Shown here: positions 43,830 through 53,676 of the stretch, one piece after another
Numbering within the stretch: the first letter of the stretch is position 1
Layout of the letters: the number at the start of each line of letters is the position of its first letter
Origin: Segetibacter koreensis DSM 18137
GTDB lineage: Bacteria > Bacteroidota > Bacteroidia > Chitinophagales > Chitinophagaceae
Assembly: GCF_000374045.1 (NCBI RefSeq)
Contig: NZ_KB893331.1
Span: 20,818-84,817, forward strand
Reading direction: 5' to 3'
Length of the DNA: 64,000 nt
The notes under the pieces: model-generated
Seen by the model: the letters and a program-made list of their open reading frames with translations, nothing else
The model's database searches: none
What the model was told of the DNA's origin: nothing
Program-made: the position numbers and the translations under genes

Positions 43830-45083
43830 TTAAATAATACCAGCCAGCTCAAGGCTTCTTCTTTTCAATTTGATAATTTCATAATCTTCAATAATAGGAT
43901 CTGCGGTAAGAACAAGGGAAATCCTGTTTTCTTTCCACCAGTTGTCTTTTAATTGAGAAATATGAATGACTCCTACCAGGTATTTTCTTTCTGCTTCTGC
44001 ATGCCATTCTTCAATCCATTCAAATTTTTCCCGTGGCACATAATCCCAATCATCAAAGCTTACGTAAACTTTTATATAAAAGTCATTTGTAAGCTCATTT
44101 GGGGTATGGTGATATAATTTTTTATACTCGTATTTGTAATCGTAACGCAAAGCAGAAAGGTCACTTAAAACTGCTGAAGCGGTAGGAAAACTGCCTGCTC
44201 CCTTTCCATAAAAAAACTGTTTATCAGCAAAGCCACTTTCTATTACAACTCCATTGTATTGATATTTTACAAAAGCAAGCGCATCATCATGCTTAATAAA
44301 CTGAGGTAAAACAAAAGCAGCTACTTTCCCGTTTTTTAGTTTTTTTGCCTGCGCCACCAGCTTTATATCGACCTGCTTTTCTTTAGCCACCAATGCATCG
44401 CTAAGTTGAATATTTTGAATACCAGAAAATAATATGTTATCAGGATGTTCGACAATTCCATATGCATGGTTTAATAAGATGCTGAGTTTGTTTACAGCGT
44501 CATATCCTTCCACGTCTAATGCCGGATTACTTTCAGCAAATCCTAATTGCTGGGCAAGCATAAGTGCCTGGCTGAAGTTTAGCCTGTCCTCAAACATTTT
44601 AGAAAGAATGAAGTTCGTAGAGCCATTGATTATTCCTTTAATAGAATGCAGCAGGTCATTGTCATAATACTCTTCAAGATTTCTTATGACCGGAATGCTT
44701 GCGCACGCAGCCGCTTCGTATAGAAACGGCAATTGAGTTTCCTGCTGCAGTTGCAGAATTTCACGAAGATGATCCGCAATCATTTTTTTGCTTGCACTTA
44801 CAACTGCTTTTCCATTTCGCAAGGCTATAGTTACAATTTCAAATGCTGCCTCGGGGTCGTCTATCACCTCTACGATAACATTGATATCATTATCAAAAAG
44901 AAGATCTTCTTTATTTGTAGTAAAAAGTTCGGCAGGAGCATTCCTTGTTTTAGAAGGATGTTTGATACAAACTTTTTTTATTTGTGCTTTAAGCGACGGT
45001 GTTTGCTGAAGTACTTTATATAATCCTTCTCCAACTACTCCAAATCCAAATATTCCGATTGTCAGGCTTTTGTGTGCGTCCAT
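43830..45083 (-). CDS. hom: homoserine dehydrogenase
   Basis: Reduces aspartate semialdehyde to homoserine for threonine and methionine. The frame opens at 45164, but the ATG at 45083 (MDAHKSLTIGIFGFGVVGEGLY) starts the Rossmann fold. The 417 residues include GFGVVGEG, KKMIADHLREI, and the substrate segment GIINGSTNFILSKMFE and AESNPALDVEGYDAVNKLSIL. It is not fused to aspartokinase. It is 25 bases after copA; asd, the preceding pathway step, is 12 kb away. Confidence 0.92.
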   Translation of the reverse strand: MDAHKSLTIGIFGFGVVGEGLYKVLQQTPSLKAQIKKVCIKHPSKTRNAPAELFTTNKEDLLFDNDINVIVEVIDDPEAAFEIVTIALRNGKAVVSASKKMIADHLREILQLQQETQLPFLYEAAACASIPVIRNLEEYYDNDLLHSIKGIINGSTNFILSKMFEDRLNFSQALMLAQQLGFAESNPALDVEGYDAVNKLSILLNHAYGIVEHPDNILFSGIQNIQLSDALVAKEKQVDIKLVAQAKKLKNGKVAAFVLPQFIKHDDALAFVKYQYNGVVIESGFADKQFFYGKGAGSFPTASAVLSDLSALRYDYKYEYKKLYHHTPNELTNDFYIKVYVSFDDWDYVPREKFEWIEEWHAEAERKYLVGVIHISQLKDNWWKENRISLVLTADPIIEDYEIIKLKRRSLELAGII

Positions 45084-45108
45084 TATTTTTTCTAAAGTTA
45101 TTAAATGA

Positions 45109-47229
45109 TTACAAATCCATTTTCTTCCATTTGAGCCATAAAGAATTTCCGGCCAAAACAACATCGCTCAATCCCATGGCAAGGGCACCTGCAGTGGGAG
45201 TAAGCAAGCCAACAGCAGCTACAGGAATAGCAATTAAATTATATAGAAAAGCCCAGAAAAGATTTCCTTTTATAGTGCCATACGTCGCCTTTCCTAATTG
45301 CATTGCCAAAGGTAATTTTTTAAGGCCATTATCCATTAAAACAACTGTGGCACTTTGTATGGCAAGTTGCGAAGCTTTGCTTAAAGAGATGCTAATAGTT
45401 GCTTTTGCAAGCGCGGGTGCATCGTTTATACCATCGCCAACCATTACAGTTGGTTGTTCGTTGACAAGTTGCTCTATTTTTTCGAGTTTTTGCTTCGGGG
45501 TTTGCCCTGCAATCACTTCGTCTATCTGCAGCTCATCAGCTATTTGCTTCGTTTTTGCAAATGTATCACCACTTAATAAAATTGTCTTTATGTTTTTCTT
45601 TTTGCAAAAGTTAATGACCTCTTTTGCTTCTGTTCGCAATTGGTCTGCCATATCTATCCACCCTAAAAGCTGACCGTTTTTTGTTACATACAAATTGTGA
45701 TCTTTTTCCCTTATGTTTTCATCAATATTTGCTGAGCCTATTAAAAAAATATTTCCTTCTTTATCTTCTCCTTTCATACCAACACCTTTCAGCTCTTCTA
45801 CTTTTTTCCATCTTAAAGTACTGCTGCTTTTCCATGTGTCAGCAATGCTTTTAGCTATAGGGTGGTTTGAAAGTTTTTCAAGGGAAAATACAATTTTCTT
45901 AAATTCTTCGTCAGAAATTTCTGTCTTGTAAGCGTTAATAGTAAACTTTCCATTCGTTAGTGTTCCTGTTTTATCAAAAACAATTTGTTTTATATTTTTA
46001 AATAGTTCCATGCTTTTTGTATCTGTGTATAAAACACCTTGTTTGGCCGCCCTGCCTAAACCTACGGCTATTGCTGCCGGGGTTGCAAGACCCATTGCGC
46101 ACGGACAAGAAATAACCAATACTGCAATTGACCGCATAAGACTTTCCTGGAAAGTGTGAGAAGCAAAAAAGTAATTAACAGCCAAAGTAAACAGTGAAAT
46201 CGCTATTACAGCAGGTACAAATACTGCACTTATTTTATCTGCGAGCTTTTGCACTGGTGGCTTGTTGCCTTGTGCCTGCTTCATCATTTGTACAATGCTG
46301 TTTAAAACCGTTTCATTTCCTGTGGCAGTAACGTAGGTCTTTACCGTTCCGTTTGAAATAACACTACCACCAATTAAGATATCATTTTGCTTTTTAAAAA
46401 CAGGTACACTCTCCCCCGTTATGATTGCTTCATTCACTTCGGCTTCACCACTTAGGATCTTGCAGTCCATAGGCACCTGTTCGCCTGTTTTAATCAATAA
46501 AAGATCGCCTACTTTAAGATGTGTGTTTTCTACAGGAAACACATGTTCATTATGCTGGTCGTCATACGCTATCATATTTGCCATTACTTTTTCATTCCTG
46601 GTTAATTCCTTAATGGCTTTCTGTGTCTTCACAACCGTCATATGTTCAAGCCATTCACCAAAAAAAACGATAGTGATAATGGATGCGGAAGTTTCAAAAA
46701 AGATTTTAGTTATGTCTGCAGTGATGAGACCGATCAGGCTATATATAAAAGCTGCAGTTGCGCCTAATGCAATAAGAACATTCATATTTGGCACTCCTGA
46801 CCTTAAACTGTTAATTGCACTCTTACCAAAATAACTCATCCCCACAATGTAAACCGGGATGCATAAAATAAGCTGAATAGTAGGATTGTGCAAAAAATGA
46901 AGATCCATAGTCATGCCCCAGTGCGCTAGCATTAACACTAGCGTAAACGGAAGGCAAAACCAAAATTTTTGAATGTGAGTATGCAAGAACTTTTTTGTAG
47001 GTTGTGATGTTGTTGACGTGGTGTCTGCTTTTACAGTATATCCTAATAATTCTATGTTCTTTTTTGCTTTTTCCACATTTCCCTCTACAGACGCGGCTTC
47101 AAACACCACATCTCCCGTAATAGGATTAACAGCAATATCTTGCATGCCCTGCTTTTGTAAAACCTTATTTACACTTAAAGCACAGTTGCTACAGGTCATT
47201 CCTTCCACTTTCCAGTTCACCTTTTCCAT
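45109..47229 (-). CDS. copA: copper-translocating P-type ATPase
   Basis: Exports copper ions across the inner membrane. The frame opens at 47256, but the ATG at 47229 starts at the HMA domain, with MTCSNCA giving Cys13 and Cys16. The 706 residues have eight predicted membrane spans, a TGES phosphatase loop, the metal motif SCPCAMG, the phosphorylation site FDKTGTLTNG, SNHPIAKS and VGDGINDAPALA. It has one HMA domain. On the minus strand a TAACTTTG element lies about 45 bases before the start. It faces tsaE across 149 bases. Confidence 0.93.
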   Translation of the reverse strand: MEKVNWKVEGMTCSNCALSVNKVLQKQGMQDIAVNPITGDVVFEAASVEGNVEKAKKNIELLGYTVKADTTSTTSQPTKKFLHTHIQKFWFCLPFTLVLMLAHWGMTMDLHFLHNPTIQLILCIPVYIVGMSYFGKSAINSLRSGVPNMNVLIALGATAAFIYSLIGLITADITKIFFETSASIITIVFFGEWLEHMTVVKTQKAIKELTRNEKVMANMIAYDDQHNEHVFPVENTHLKVGDLLLIKTGEQVPMDCKILSGEAEVNEAIITGESVPVFKKQNDILIGGSVISNGTVKTYVTATGNETVLNSIVQMMKQAQGNKPPVQKLADKISAVFVPAVIAISLFTLAVNYFFASHTFQESLMRSIAVLVISCPCAMGLATPAAIAVGLGRAAKQGVLYTDTKSMELFKNIKQIVFDKTGTLTNGKFTINAYKTEISDEEFKKIVFSLEKLSNHPIAKSIADTWKSSSTLRWKKVEELKGVGMKGEDKEGNIFLIGSANIDENIREKDHNLYVTKNGQLLGWIDMADQLRTEAKEVINFCKKKNIKTILLSGDTFAKTKQIADELQIDEVIAGQTPKQKLEKIEQLVNEQPTVMVGDGINDAPALAKATISISLSKASQLAIQSATVVLMDNGLKKLPLAMQLGKATYGTIKGNLFWAFLYNLIAIPVAAVGLLTPTAGALAMGLSDVVLAGNSLWLKWKKMDL

Positions 47230-47378
47230 CTTTTGCTCTTTTAGGCTCGAGTTCAATTGTAAGTTGTTTTTACAAAGTTACTTTACCATCTAGTGGAACA
47301 TTTATTCGCAGCACTTTATCTTTACTACAATGTTGCAATTACAACGAAAAAAATGAAAAATTTACAATACGTTTACAC

Positions 47379-47792
47379 ATGCACTTTAGTTATAAGCTGG
47401 AAGAAATAAAACAGGCTGCGCATAAAATATTCGAATATAGCAACGGTAAAAAAGTCTGGGCAATACATGGAGATATGGGTTCTGGTAAAACAACATTCAT
47501 TCATGCTTTGTGTGAAAATTTTGGAGTTACTTCAGCTATCGGAAGCCCCACCTACGCAATTATTAACGAATATAAAAGCAATGAAGGAGTTATCTATCAC
47601 ATGGATTGGTACCGTTTAAAAGATGAAGAAGAAGCATTACAGGCAGGCGTTGAAGAGTGTTTATTGAGTGGAAATCTGTGTCTCGTTGAATGGCCTGAAA
47701 AGGCGCCTTCTTTATTGCCTTTAGATAGTTATCATATTAATATTGCTGTATTAGATGAGGAAACACGAACTATCTCTGTTACCGGCATGTAA
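47379..47792 (+). CDS. tsaE: tRNA threonylcarbamoyladenosine biosynthesis ATPase TsaE
   Basis: With TsaB and TsaD, makes the t6A modification at position 37 of tRNAs that read ANN codons. At 137 residues it has the typical length. The P-loop GDMGSGKTT is at residues 31-39, followed by SPTYAIINEY and YHMDWYRL. It is followed by alanine dehydrogenase after 99 bases, an order common in Bacteroidota. Confidence 0.93.
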   Translation: MHFSYKLEEIKQAAHKIFEYSNGKKVWAIHGDMGSGKTTFIHALCENFGVTSAIGSPTYAIINEYKSNEGVIYHMDWYRLKDEEEALQAGVEECLLSGNLCLVEWPEKAPSLLPLDSYHINIAVLDEETRTISVTGM

Positions 47793-47891
47793 AGCCATCA
47801 TTATTAAAATTGCTAAAAACATCATAGCTTTAATGCTTTAAATGAAATCCAGTATTCTTTTTCGAACCAATATAATCAACCTTAACTCTAC

Positions 47892-49106
47892 ATGGCATCT
47901 GCAAAACCTGTGATCAGCACTGCTTTTTCTTATGAAACTTTGGAAGAAACCCTTGATATAAAAACAAAGGGTGCAGAATTACACATTGGCATACCTAAAG
48001 AAACTGCTTTCCAGGAAAACCGGATCGCACTAACACCTGAAGGGGTGAGTGTATTGGTTAACAACGGGCATCACGTAGTAATTGAAAATACAGCAGGGGA
48101 TGGCAGCAAATATAGCGACAGAGACTATAGCGAAGCGGGGGCTAAAATAGAATATAACCGTAAAGAAGTTTTTAAAGCGCCAATACTGGTAAAAAGTGCC
48201 CCAGTGGTCGAGGAAGACCTTCCGTTGCTTCAAATGAATCAAACGATTATTTCTCCTATCCATTTATCCGCCATGAAAGGAGAGTTTCTTCAGGCGATGA
48301 TGGATAAAAAAATCACTGCTTTAAGTTTTGAAAACCTTAAAGATGACAGTGGCACTTACCCGATCGTGAGAAGTATGAGTGAAATAGCCGGCGGGGCAAT
48401 TATGTTAATTGCAGGCCAGTATCTTGGTTGTGCTAACAACGGGAAAGGTGTTTTGCTGGGTGGCATAAGTGGAATTCCCCCATCTAAAGTTATCATTATT
48501 GGTGCGGGTGTGGTAGGCGAATTTGCTACACGCACAGCCTTGGCACTAGGTGCTTCTGTAAAGGTTTTTGATAACAATATCTACCGTTTAAAAAGATTGC
48601 AAAACAATCTTGGAGTAAGGGTTTGGACAAGTGTTATAGAGCCAAAAATTCTGGCAAAACAATTGAAAACATGCGAAGTGGCTGTAGGAGCGTTGAGCAG
48701 TGAATTTGGCCGAACACCTATTTTGGTTACTGAAGAAATGGTGGCCGCGATGCGTGCGGGCAGTGTAATAATAGATGTCAGCATAGACAGGGGTGGATGC
48801 TTTGAAACAAGTGAAATAACAAGCCACGAAAGACCCACTTTTGTAAAACACGGTGTAATTCATTATTGTGTTCCAAACATTCCGAGCGGCTTTGCCCGAA
48901 CTGCAAGCCAGGCTATCAGCAATGTACTTATGCCATTACTATTAAATATAAGTGAGGAAGGTGGAGTGGAAGAAATGGTGTGGCACGACTTCAATCTTAG
49001 AAATGGAATTTATATTTACAAAGGATACCTGACAAATTTTTACTTAAGCCAGCGTTTCGACTTAAAATACACAGACCTCAACCTGCTTATTGCCAGCAGG
49101 AGGTAA
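47892..49106 (+). CDS. ald: alanine dehydrogenase
   Basis: Converts alanine to pyruvate and ammonia using NAD. The 404 residues carry the alanine dehydrogenase/PNT N-terminal domain starting GIPKETAFQENRIALTPEG, then the NAD domain with GAGVVGEFATRTALALG. The SPIHLSA segment probably contains the catalytic His. It is longer at the N-terminus (about 30 residues) than the typical enzyme, as usual in Bacteroidota. Downstream is an acetyltransferase after 85 bases. Confidence 0.9.
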   Translation: MASAKPVISTAFSYETLEETLDIKTKGAELHIGIPKETAFQENRIALTPEGVSVLVNNGHHVVIENTAGDGSKYSDRDYSEAGAKIEYNRKEVFKAPILVKSAPVVEEDLPLLQMNQTIISPIHLSAMKGEFLQAMMDKKITALSFENLKDDSGTYPIVRSMSEIAGGAIMLIAGQYLGCANNGKGVLLGGISGIPPSKVIIIGAGVVGEFATRTALALGASVKVFDNNIYRLKRLQNNLGVRVWTSVIEPKILAKQLKTCEVAVGALSSEFGRTPILVTEEMVAAMRAGSVIIDVSIDRGGCFETSEITSHERPTFVKHGVIHYCVPNIPSGFARTASQAISNVLMPLLLNISEEGGVEEMVWHDFNLRNGIYIYKGYLTNFYLSQRFDLKYTDLNLLIASRR

Positions 49107-49191
49107 ATTTTTAGCTTTTATTGTTTTGGCGCTTTGCAATGGTCTTTTAGTTCTTCTTAAAGCAATAAAAGATTGAATCTAAAATTCTCTT

Positions 49192-49746
49192 ATGTCAACA
49201 GAAAAACAAAAAATGCTGAGCGGTGAGTTGTACGATGCTACCGATCAGCAGCTAGTGAATGAAAGGAGACAGGCAAGGTTGCTTTTTAAGCAATTTAACG
49301 ATACTACAGATGATCAACAAGAACTAAGGCAGCAAATTTTAAAAGAGTTAATTCCATCGCAGGGGATAGGTTTATGGATAGAGCCGCCTTTTTTCTGCGA
49401 CTATGGAAGTAATATAAGTGTAGGCGATAAGGTTTTTTTCAATTTTAATTGTATTGTTCTCGATGTGATGAAGGTTACTATTGGAAGTAATGTTTTGTTT
49501 GGCCCTTCTGTACAAATATATACTGCTACACATCCCATGAACTGGAAGGAAAGGGCATCAGGTCTTGAATTTGCAAAGCCGATTACAATAGGTTCAGATG
49601 TATGGATAGGCGGAGGAGTGATAATTTGTCCTGGTGTTACTATTGGTAGTCGCTCGGTAATTGGGGCAGGAAGCGTTGTTACAAAAGATATTCCTGACGA
49701 TGTGTTTGCAGCAGGAAATCCCTGTAAACCTAAAAAGGCTTTATAG
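49192..49746 (+). CDS. sugar O-acetyltransferase (maltose acetyltransferase type)
   Basis: A 184-residue left-handed beta-helix acetyltransferase that uses acetyl-CoA. The N-terminal part (EKQKMLSGELYDATDQQLVNE) matches the Maa/NodL pattern, with the catalytic His in YTATHPMNW and the hexapeptide repeats GSDVWIGGGVIICPGVTIG and GAGSVVTKDIP. The natural acceptor sugar is not known for most members. Confidence 0.88.
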   Translation: MSTEKQKMLSGELYDATDQQLVNERRQARLLFKQFNDTTDDQQELRQQILKELIPSQGIGLWIEPPFFCDYGSNISVGDKVFFNFNCIVLDVMKVTIGSNVLFGPSVQIYTATHPMNWKERASGLEFAKPITIGSDVWIGGGVIICPGVTIGSRSVIGAGSVVTKDIPDDVFAAGNPCKPKKAL

Positions 49747-49832
49747 GTTTACAGCACTCGGTTTATCTTAGAATTTCTAAAAATCAATCCCTTTATTTGT
49801 AAGTAAAAATTAAACGAGGGCACACGTTTCAA

Positions 49833-51755
49833 TTATTTAATTGTCCTGAAAACTGCTTCATTCACCTTAACAGGATATTTCTTTTTCAATTCCTCTATCC
49901 ACTTATCTTCAATTTCCTGTTGGTAGTCGCTTATAACCATTCCACGGGCATCTTCAAAAGTTCGATCATCAGGACCTTGATAAACTCGAATCACATAATT
50001 AAAAGTGTATGACTCATCGCTTGTATTTTTTACAGGATAGGTTAGTAAACCTGGGGTAAAATTTGTTCTTTCTGCAACTGCTAATTGTCCAAGCTCAAAG
50101 CGGCCGCTGTCTGCAGTTACATCGTTTCCATTATTGGCTGTTATTTTTCTCCAGTTGCTTAGGCTGTCCTTTAGTTTCTGCTGCATCTCTTCAGCAAGCT
50201 TTTGTGTTTTACAGGTAACGATAATTGCATCGGCACTGGCAGGCCATTTATATTTTGATTTGTGCAAATTATAATATTGTATCAGCCCGGCGGTATCAGT
50301 GTTAGCCTTACTCCACACATTTTTCTCCATTACACCAAACAACAAATTCGCTTCTTTAAACTCTTTTACCTGTTGTGAAAATCCTGAATTATAATCATCA
50401 AGATGTTTGCGATAATAGTCATCAGCAGATGCCTGTATGAATTTTTTAAATAACTCAGAATAATTTTCTTTTGCATTTCGGCCTGCTGCACTTTCTGAAC
50501 TTTTTACAAATTGCACCCAATCACTGGCTTTTATGTTTTGCTTTGCAAATGAAAACAACAACGTATTTTCATTTATTCCTTTCACATTTTTAGTGTTTGG
50601 GTTGCTTATGTCACTATCTGTAAAAATAAAAAGAGCTTTTTCATTGAAGTTCGCTGGCTTATATTTTATCAACGCCAACTTTTTGTCGATCAGCTCCTTC
50701 TTCGATTTCTCCATGCGGTTATCCTTCGCTACCTGCTCCTCAAGAGTGGCAAGTGCTGCAGGATTATTCGGATCGGGAACAGGTTTTGCTTCAATTAGTT
50801 TTAGTATATGATAACCATAAGAAGTTTGAAAGGGCTTTGAAAAATCTCCCGGCTTTTGTAATGAAAAAGCTACTGACTCAAACTCCGGGCTATAAGTTCC
50901 GCTTGTAAATTCAGGCAATTCGCCCTTGTTATTGTTGCTGCTAAGATCGTTACTAACTTTTGCTGCCAGATCTTCAAAACTTGTTCCTTTGACAAGAAGG
51001 TTATAAATGCTATCAGCTTTGCGTGAAGCAATATTCTTTTCTTCTGCTGTAGCGTCAGGAGGAAATGAAATTAAAATTTGTGCTACCCTTCGTGAACCCA
51101 GGGACTTTCTTTCACCAATTTTTTTAAATATATGATAGCCTGCTTTGGTTCTTACAGGTGCAGAAAATGAATTTGTTGGTAAATTATAAGCTATGTTTTC
51201 AAGATCATATGGCAAGGTAAAAACTGATATAAAGCCCAGATCTCCTTTAGTTTGTTTTGTAGATTCGTCAGTGGAAAATTGCTGGCTTACTGTTCCAAAA
51301 TCTTTGCCTTCTTTCAATTGTTTATATGCAGTATGAATATTATTGTATGCTTCTGCAGTATCTGCATTCCCCGGCACCTCTATAAATACCTGCGCCAGGT
51401 GTATTTCTTTCTGGCTACGTTCGAGAGCTTCTTTTGCCAGTGCTTTTAAATTAGCCTGTTCATTTATAATATTATCTGCAAGCTGGTTTCGAAAATTCTG
51501 TAACTCATTTTGTTGTGTCGCATCTTTATCAAGCCCTGCATCATAGGCAGCTTGTACTTTCAGTTTAAACCTGATATACAGATCAAGATAATCCTGCAAG
51601 GCTTTTTTACGATTGCCACTAATGTTAGGATTTTTATTAAATGCTTTTACAAACTCATCTTTGGTTACTGCTTTGTTGCCATATGTAAATACATTTTGGG
51701 CAATAGAATAATTTACTATAATTATAGAAATTAAGGCTAATGCAATTTTTTTCAT
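49833..51755 (-). CDS. periplasmic peptidylprolyl isomerase (PpiC/SurA-like)
   Basis: A 640-residue secreted protein with a signal peptide (ALALISIIIVNYSIAQ). Two parvulin-type domains can be seen at about residues 112-210 and 222-325, both containing a GYHIFKK/GYHILKL strand and a GDLGFIS or GELPEFTSG turn. The remaining C-terminal part of about 300 residues may hold substrate-binding helices. It should help fold outer membrane proteins. It is 11 bases downstream of the thioredoxin-like gene, so the two are probably one operon. Confidence 0.9.
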   Translation of the reverse strand: MKKIALALISIIIVNYSIAQNVFTYGNKAVTKDEFVKAFNKNPNISGNRKKALQDYLDLYIRFKLKVQAAYDAGLDKDATQQNELQNFRNQLADNIINEQANLKALAKEALERSQKEIHLAQVFIEVPGNADTAEAYNNIHTAYKQLKEGKDFGTVSQQFSTDESTKQTKGDLGFISVFTLPYDLENIAYNLPTNSFSAPVRTKAGYHIFKKIGERKSLGSRRVAQILISFPPDATAEEKNIASRKADSIYNLLVKGTSFEDLAAKVSNDLSSNNNKGELPEFTSGTYSPEFESVAFSLQKPGDFSKPFQTSYGYHILKLIEAKPVPDPNNPAALATLEEQVAKDNRMEKSKKELIDKKLALIKYKPANFNEKALFIFTDSDISNPNTKNVKGINENTLLFSFAKQNIKASDWVQFVKSSESAAGRNAKENYSELFKKFIQASADDYYRKHLDDYNSGFSQQVKEFKEANLLFGVMEKNVWSKANTDTAGLIQYYNLHKSKYKWPASADAIIVTCKTQKLAEEMQQKLKDSLSNWRKITANNGNDVTADSGRFELGQLAVAERTNFTPGLLTYPVKNTSDESYTFNYVIRVYQGPDDRTFEDARGMVISDYQQEIEDKWIEELKKKYPVKVNEAVFRTIK

Positions 51756-51766
51756 CTATTGCTATA

Positions 51767-53248
51767 TTATTTTGATGAGACGCCGTTTTTAATCTTCGCT
51801 CGCAGCACATCATCAAATTGCTCAATGCTTAGCATTTTACCAATTATTCTTTTTTGTGCGTCTAACAAATATAATGTAGGGGTTTTATAAACATCGTATA
51901 ATTGCCTGAAATTCGCGACTCCTTTTTTTGCCTCTTCTTCTTTCACTGACCTTGGCTGATAAATATTTATCCATTCAAGCTTATGTTCATTTATAAATTT
52001 TTTCCATGCTTCATTTGCTCCGTCGTCTACATTTACCCCTACTATTTTAACTCCCAGGGCTTTCCATTTTGCCTGGTAGATAGAATCAATTCTCGGTACT
52101 GTTTCTTTACAGTGTCCGCAATTAGGATCCCAAAAAGTTAAAAAGGTATATGGTGCTTTTATGCTGTACAAAGACACTGCCTTACCGCTTGTGTCAAGCA
52201 TTTGTATATCGGCGCCTTGTTCTCCAAGTTGATTGGCCATCAGGCTATATGCCCTGTCAAAAATGTATTTTCTTTGTTTTTTATTCAGCCAGGCTGTATC
52301 TCCTTTGCTGAAATATTTATCAAATAAAAACAGGAATACTTTTTCCTGCCCCATGTATTCCGGGTTGATGTACTTATCAGTAAACTTACCGAGAAGATAT
52401 TTAAACATTTCCCTGCTTTCCCTTGATACAAGTAACATATAATTCACTTCGCTGATGATCGAGTCGGGCTCTGGCGCAACATAATATTTAAAGTATTCTT
52501 CAAGCTTCGGTTCAAAAAAGGGCGTGCGCACCAGGCTCTCATCATCAAAAGATACACCGTTCCACCAATTGTCTTTCACGTAATGGTATGGATAAGAAGA
52601 ATCTTTTTTACCGTTGGGCAATACGGGTACTGCAGGTATCTCAGGCCGCTTCATTGCAAAAAAGAACCTGCTGAGCATAGACGTTGGTTTCTCTTTCATT
52701 ACGTTTTCACGGTAATCATCCAGCTCTTTGTTTGATATCGTTATCAGGCTTTTTATGGTCAATGAATCTTTCGCATCCTTAGCCTCCGAAAGCTGCTTTT
52801 GCAGTGAGTTAAGTGCGGGTGTTTTCTGCGCAAGAAACCTCGTGTACTCCTGGAACATTTGATTGTCAGGAGAGCCGGTTATCGTCACATCACTAAGCTT
52901 TGTTGTATCAGCCTTTATTGAAAAGTTTTGATTTTTATCCATCAAAAATTCAAAAAGCAAATATTTCTTGGGCGATACTGCAAAATAAATTCCTTGTGGC
53001 AGTTTTTCTTTCCCCTTAAAGACTCCCTGGCTTTTTTCGTTTAGCCACGCGGAGTCGGAGAGGTTTTTGAACTTTCCGAAATAGCAGCCAAGGTATATCC
53101 ATGTATTCTTAAACGGAGCAATTGTAACCGGAATATTATATCCCCCAGCGGTTTTTGTTGCTACGGGTGATTTCTTTACAGTTTTAGTTTGAGCCGAAGA
53201 TTTGTGGCTTATTATAAACAAAGCCAGGCTAATAAATACAAATCGCAT
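51767..53248 (-). CDS. secreted TlpA-like thioredoxin-fold protein (DUF5106/DUF4369 type)
   Basis: A 493-residue secreted protein. The frame opens at 53326, but tandem ATGs at 53251 and 53248 give a clean signal peptide (MRFVFISLALFIISHKSSAQ). The N-terminal half matches DUF4369/DUF5106-like regions of Bacteroidota redoxins. The C-terminal domain has the redox motif Cys377-Gly-His-Cys380 and the cis-Pro segment VYKTPTLYLLD. It probably acts in periplasmic thiol redox. The PPIase gene follows after 11 bases. Confidence 0.86.
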   Translation of the reverse strand: MRFVFISLALFIISHKSSAQTKTVKKSPVATKTAGGYNIPVTIAPFKNTWIYLGCYFGKFKNLSDSAWLNEKSQGVFKGKEKLPQGIYFAVSPKKYLLFEFLMDKNQNFSIKADTTKLSDVTITGSPDNQMFQEYTRFLAQKTPALNSLQKQLSEAKDAKDSLTIKSLITISNKELDDYRENVMKEKPTSMLSRFFFAMKRPEIPAVPVLPNGKKDSSYPYHYVKDNWWNGVSFDDESLVRTPFFEPKLEEYFKYYVAPEPDSIISEVNYMLLVSRESREMFKYLLGKFTDKYINPEYMGQEKVFLFLFDKYFSKGDTAWLNKKQRKYIFDRAYSLMANQLGEQGADIQMLDTSGKAVSLYSIKAPYTFLTFWDPNCGHCKETVPRIDSIYQAKWKALGVKIVGVNVDDGANEAWKKFINEHKLEWINIYQPRSVKEEEAKKGVANFRQLYDVYKTPTLYLLDAQKRIIGKMLSIEQFDDVLRAKIKNGVSSK

Positions 53249-53251
53249 CAT

Positions 53252-53676
53252 ATATATTACAATAGAATTAGTTGTAAAAATATCTTTAAAATAGGAAAAG
53301 GTTTTTTTCAATTTGTTAATTACCATTCAAACTTTATGTAATAAACGTTTAAAAAGATCAATTATGATTACAAGTAAAAAAGGAATAACAGAAAATAAAG
53401 CAAATGAAAGTAACTGAAAGAGTTATCGAACAAATAATGAAAAAATTAAAAGACACTTTGAATGTGTTGATTCTGTATTTTTTTTCTGCAGCCGGCCTTT
53501 TCATCCTCTTTTAGCTTTGGTTGCGACGCTCCGTTCAATTGTAGTAATTCTATTTAACTTTTTGTGGATGTTTAGAGAAACGGCTTTCTTGAGCTGAAGT
53601 ACTGAATTTGAAACCTGTATTTCGATATGAACTTTTTCATCACTTATAAAATGAGTCAACAGCTTATCTTCGCTAA
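53252..53676. other. intergenic region of about 425 bases before holB
   Basis: Divergent region between the redoxin gene and holB. It holds one candidate small ORF (53404-53514), the 15-base GC-rich word TTGCGACGCTCCGTT at 53521-53535 that occurs inverted at 23772-23786, and a TATCTTCG element four bases before the holB ATG. Nothing else was seen. Confidence 0.5.
53404..53514 (+). CDS. candidate 36-residue membrane peptide
   Basis: An ATG-started ORF of 36 codons and a stop. The N-terminal half is charged (MKVTERVIEQIMKKLKDTLN) and the C-terminal half is a single hydrophobic helix (VLILYFFSAAGLFILF), giving a tail-anchored small protein pattern. A second in-frame ATG at 53437 would leave 25 residues. 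No clear ribosome site or promoter precedes it, so this could be a chance ORF. Confidence 0.3.
   Translation: MKVTERVIEQIMKKLKDTLNVLILYFFSAAGLFILF

Noticed and set aside
44999..45673. Plus-strand ORF of 224 codons
   Set aside because: Antisense to hom and copA; the minus-strand proteins are certain.
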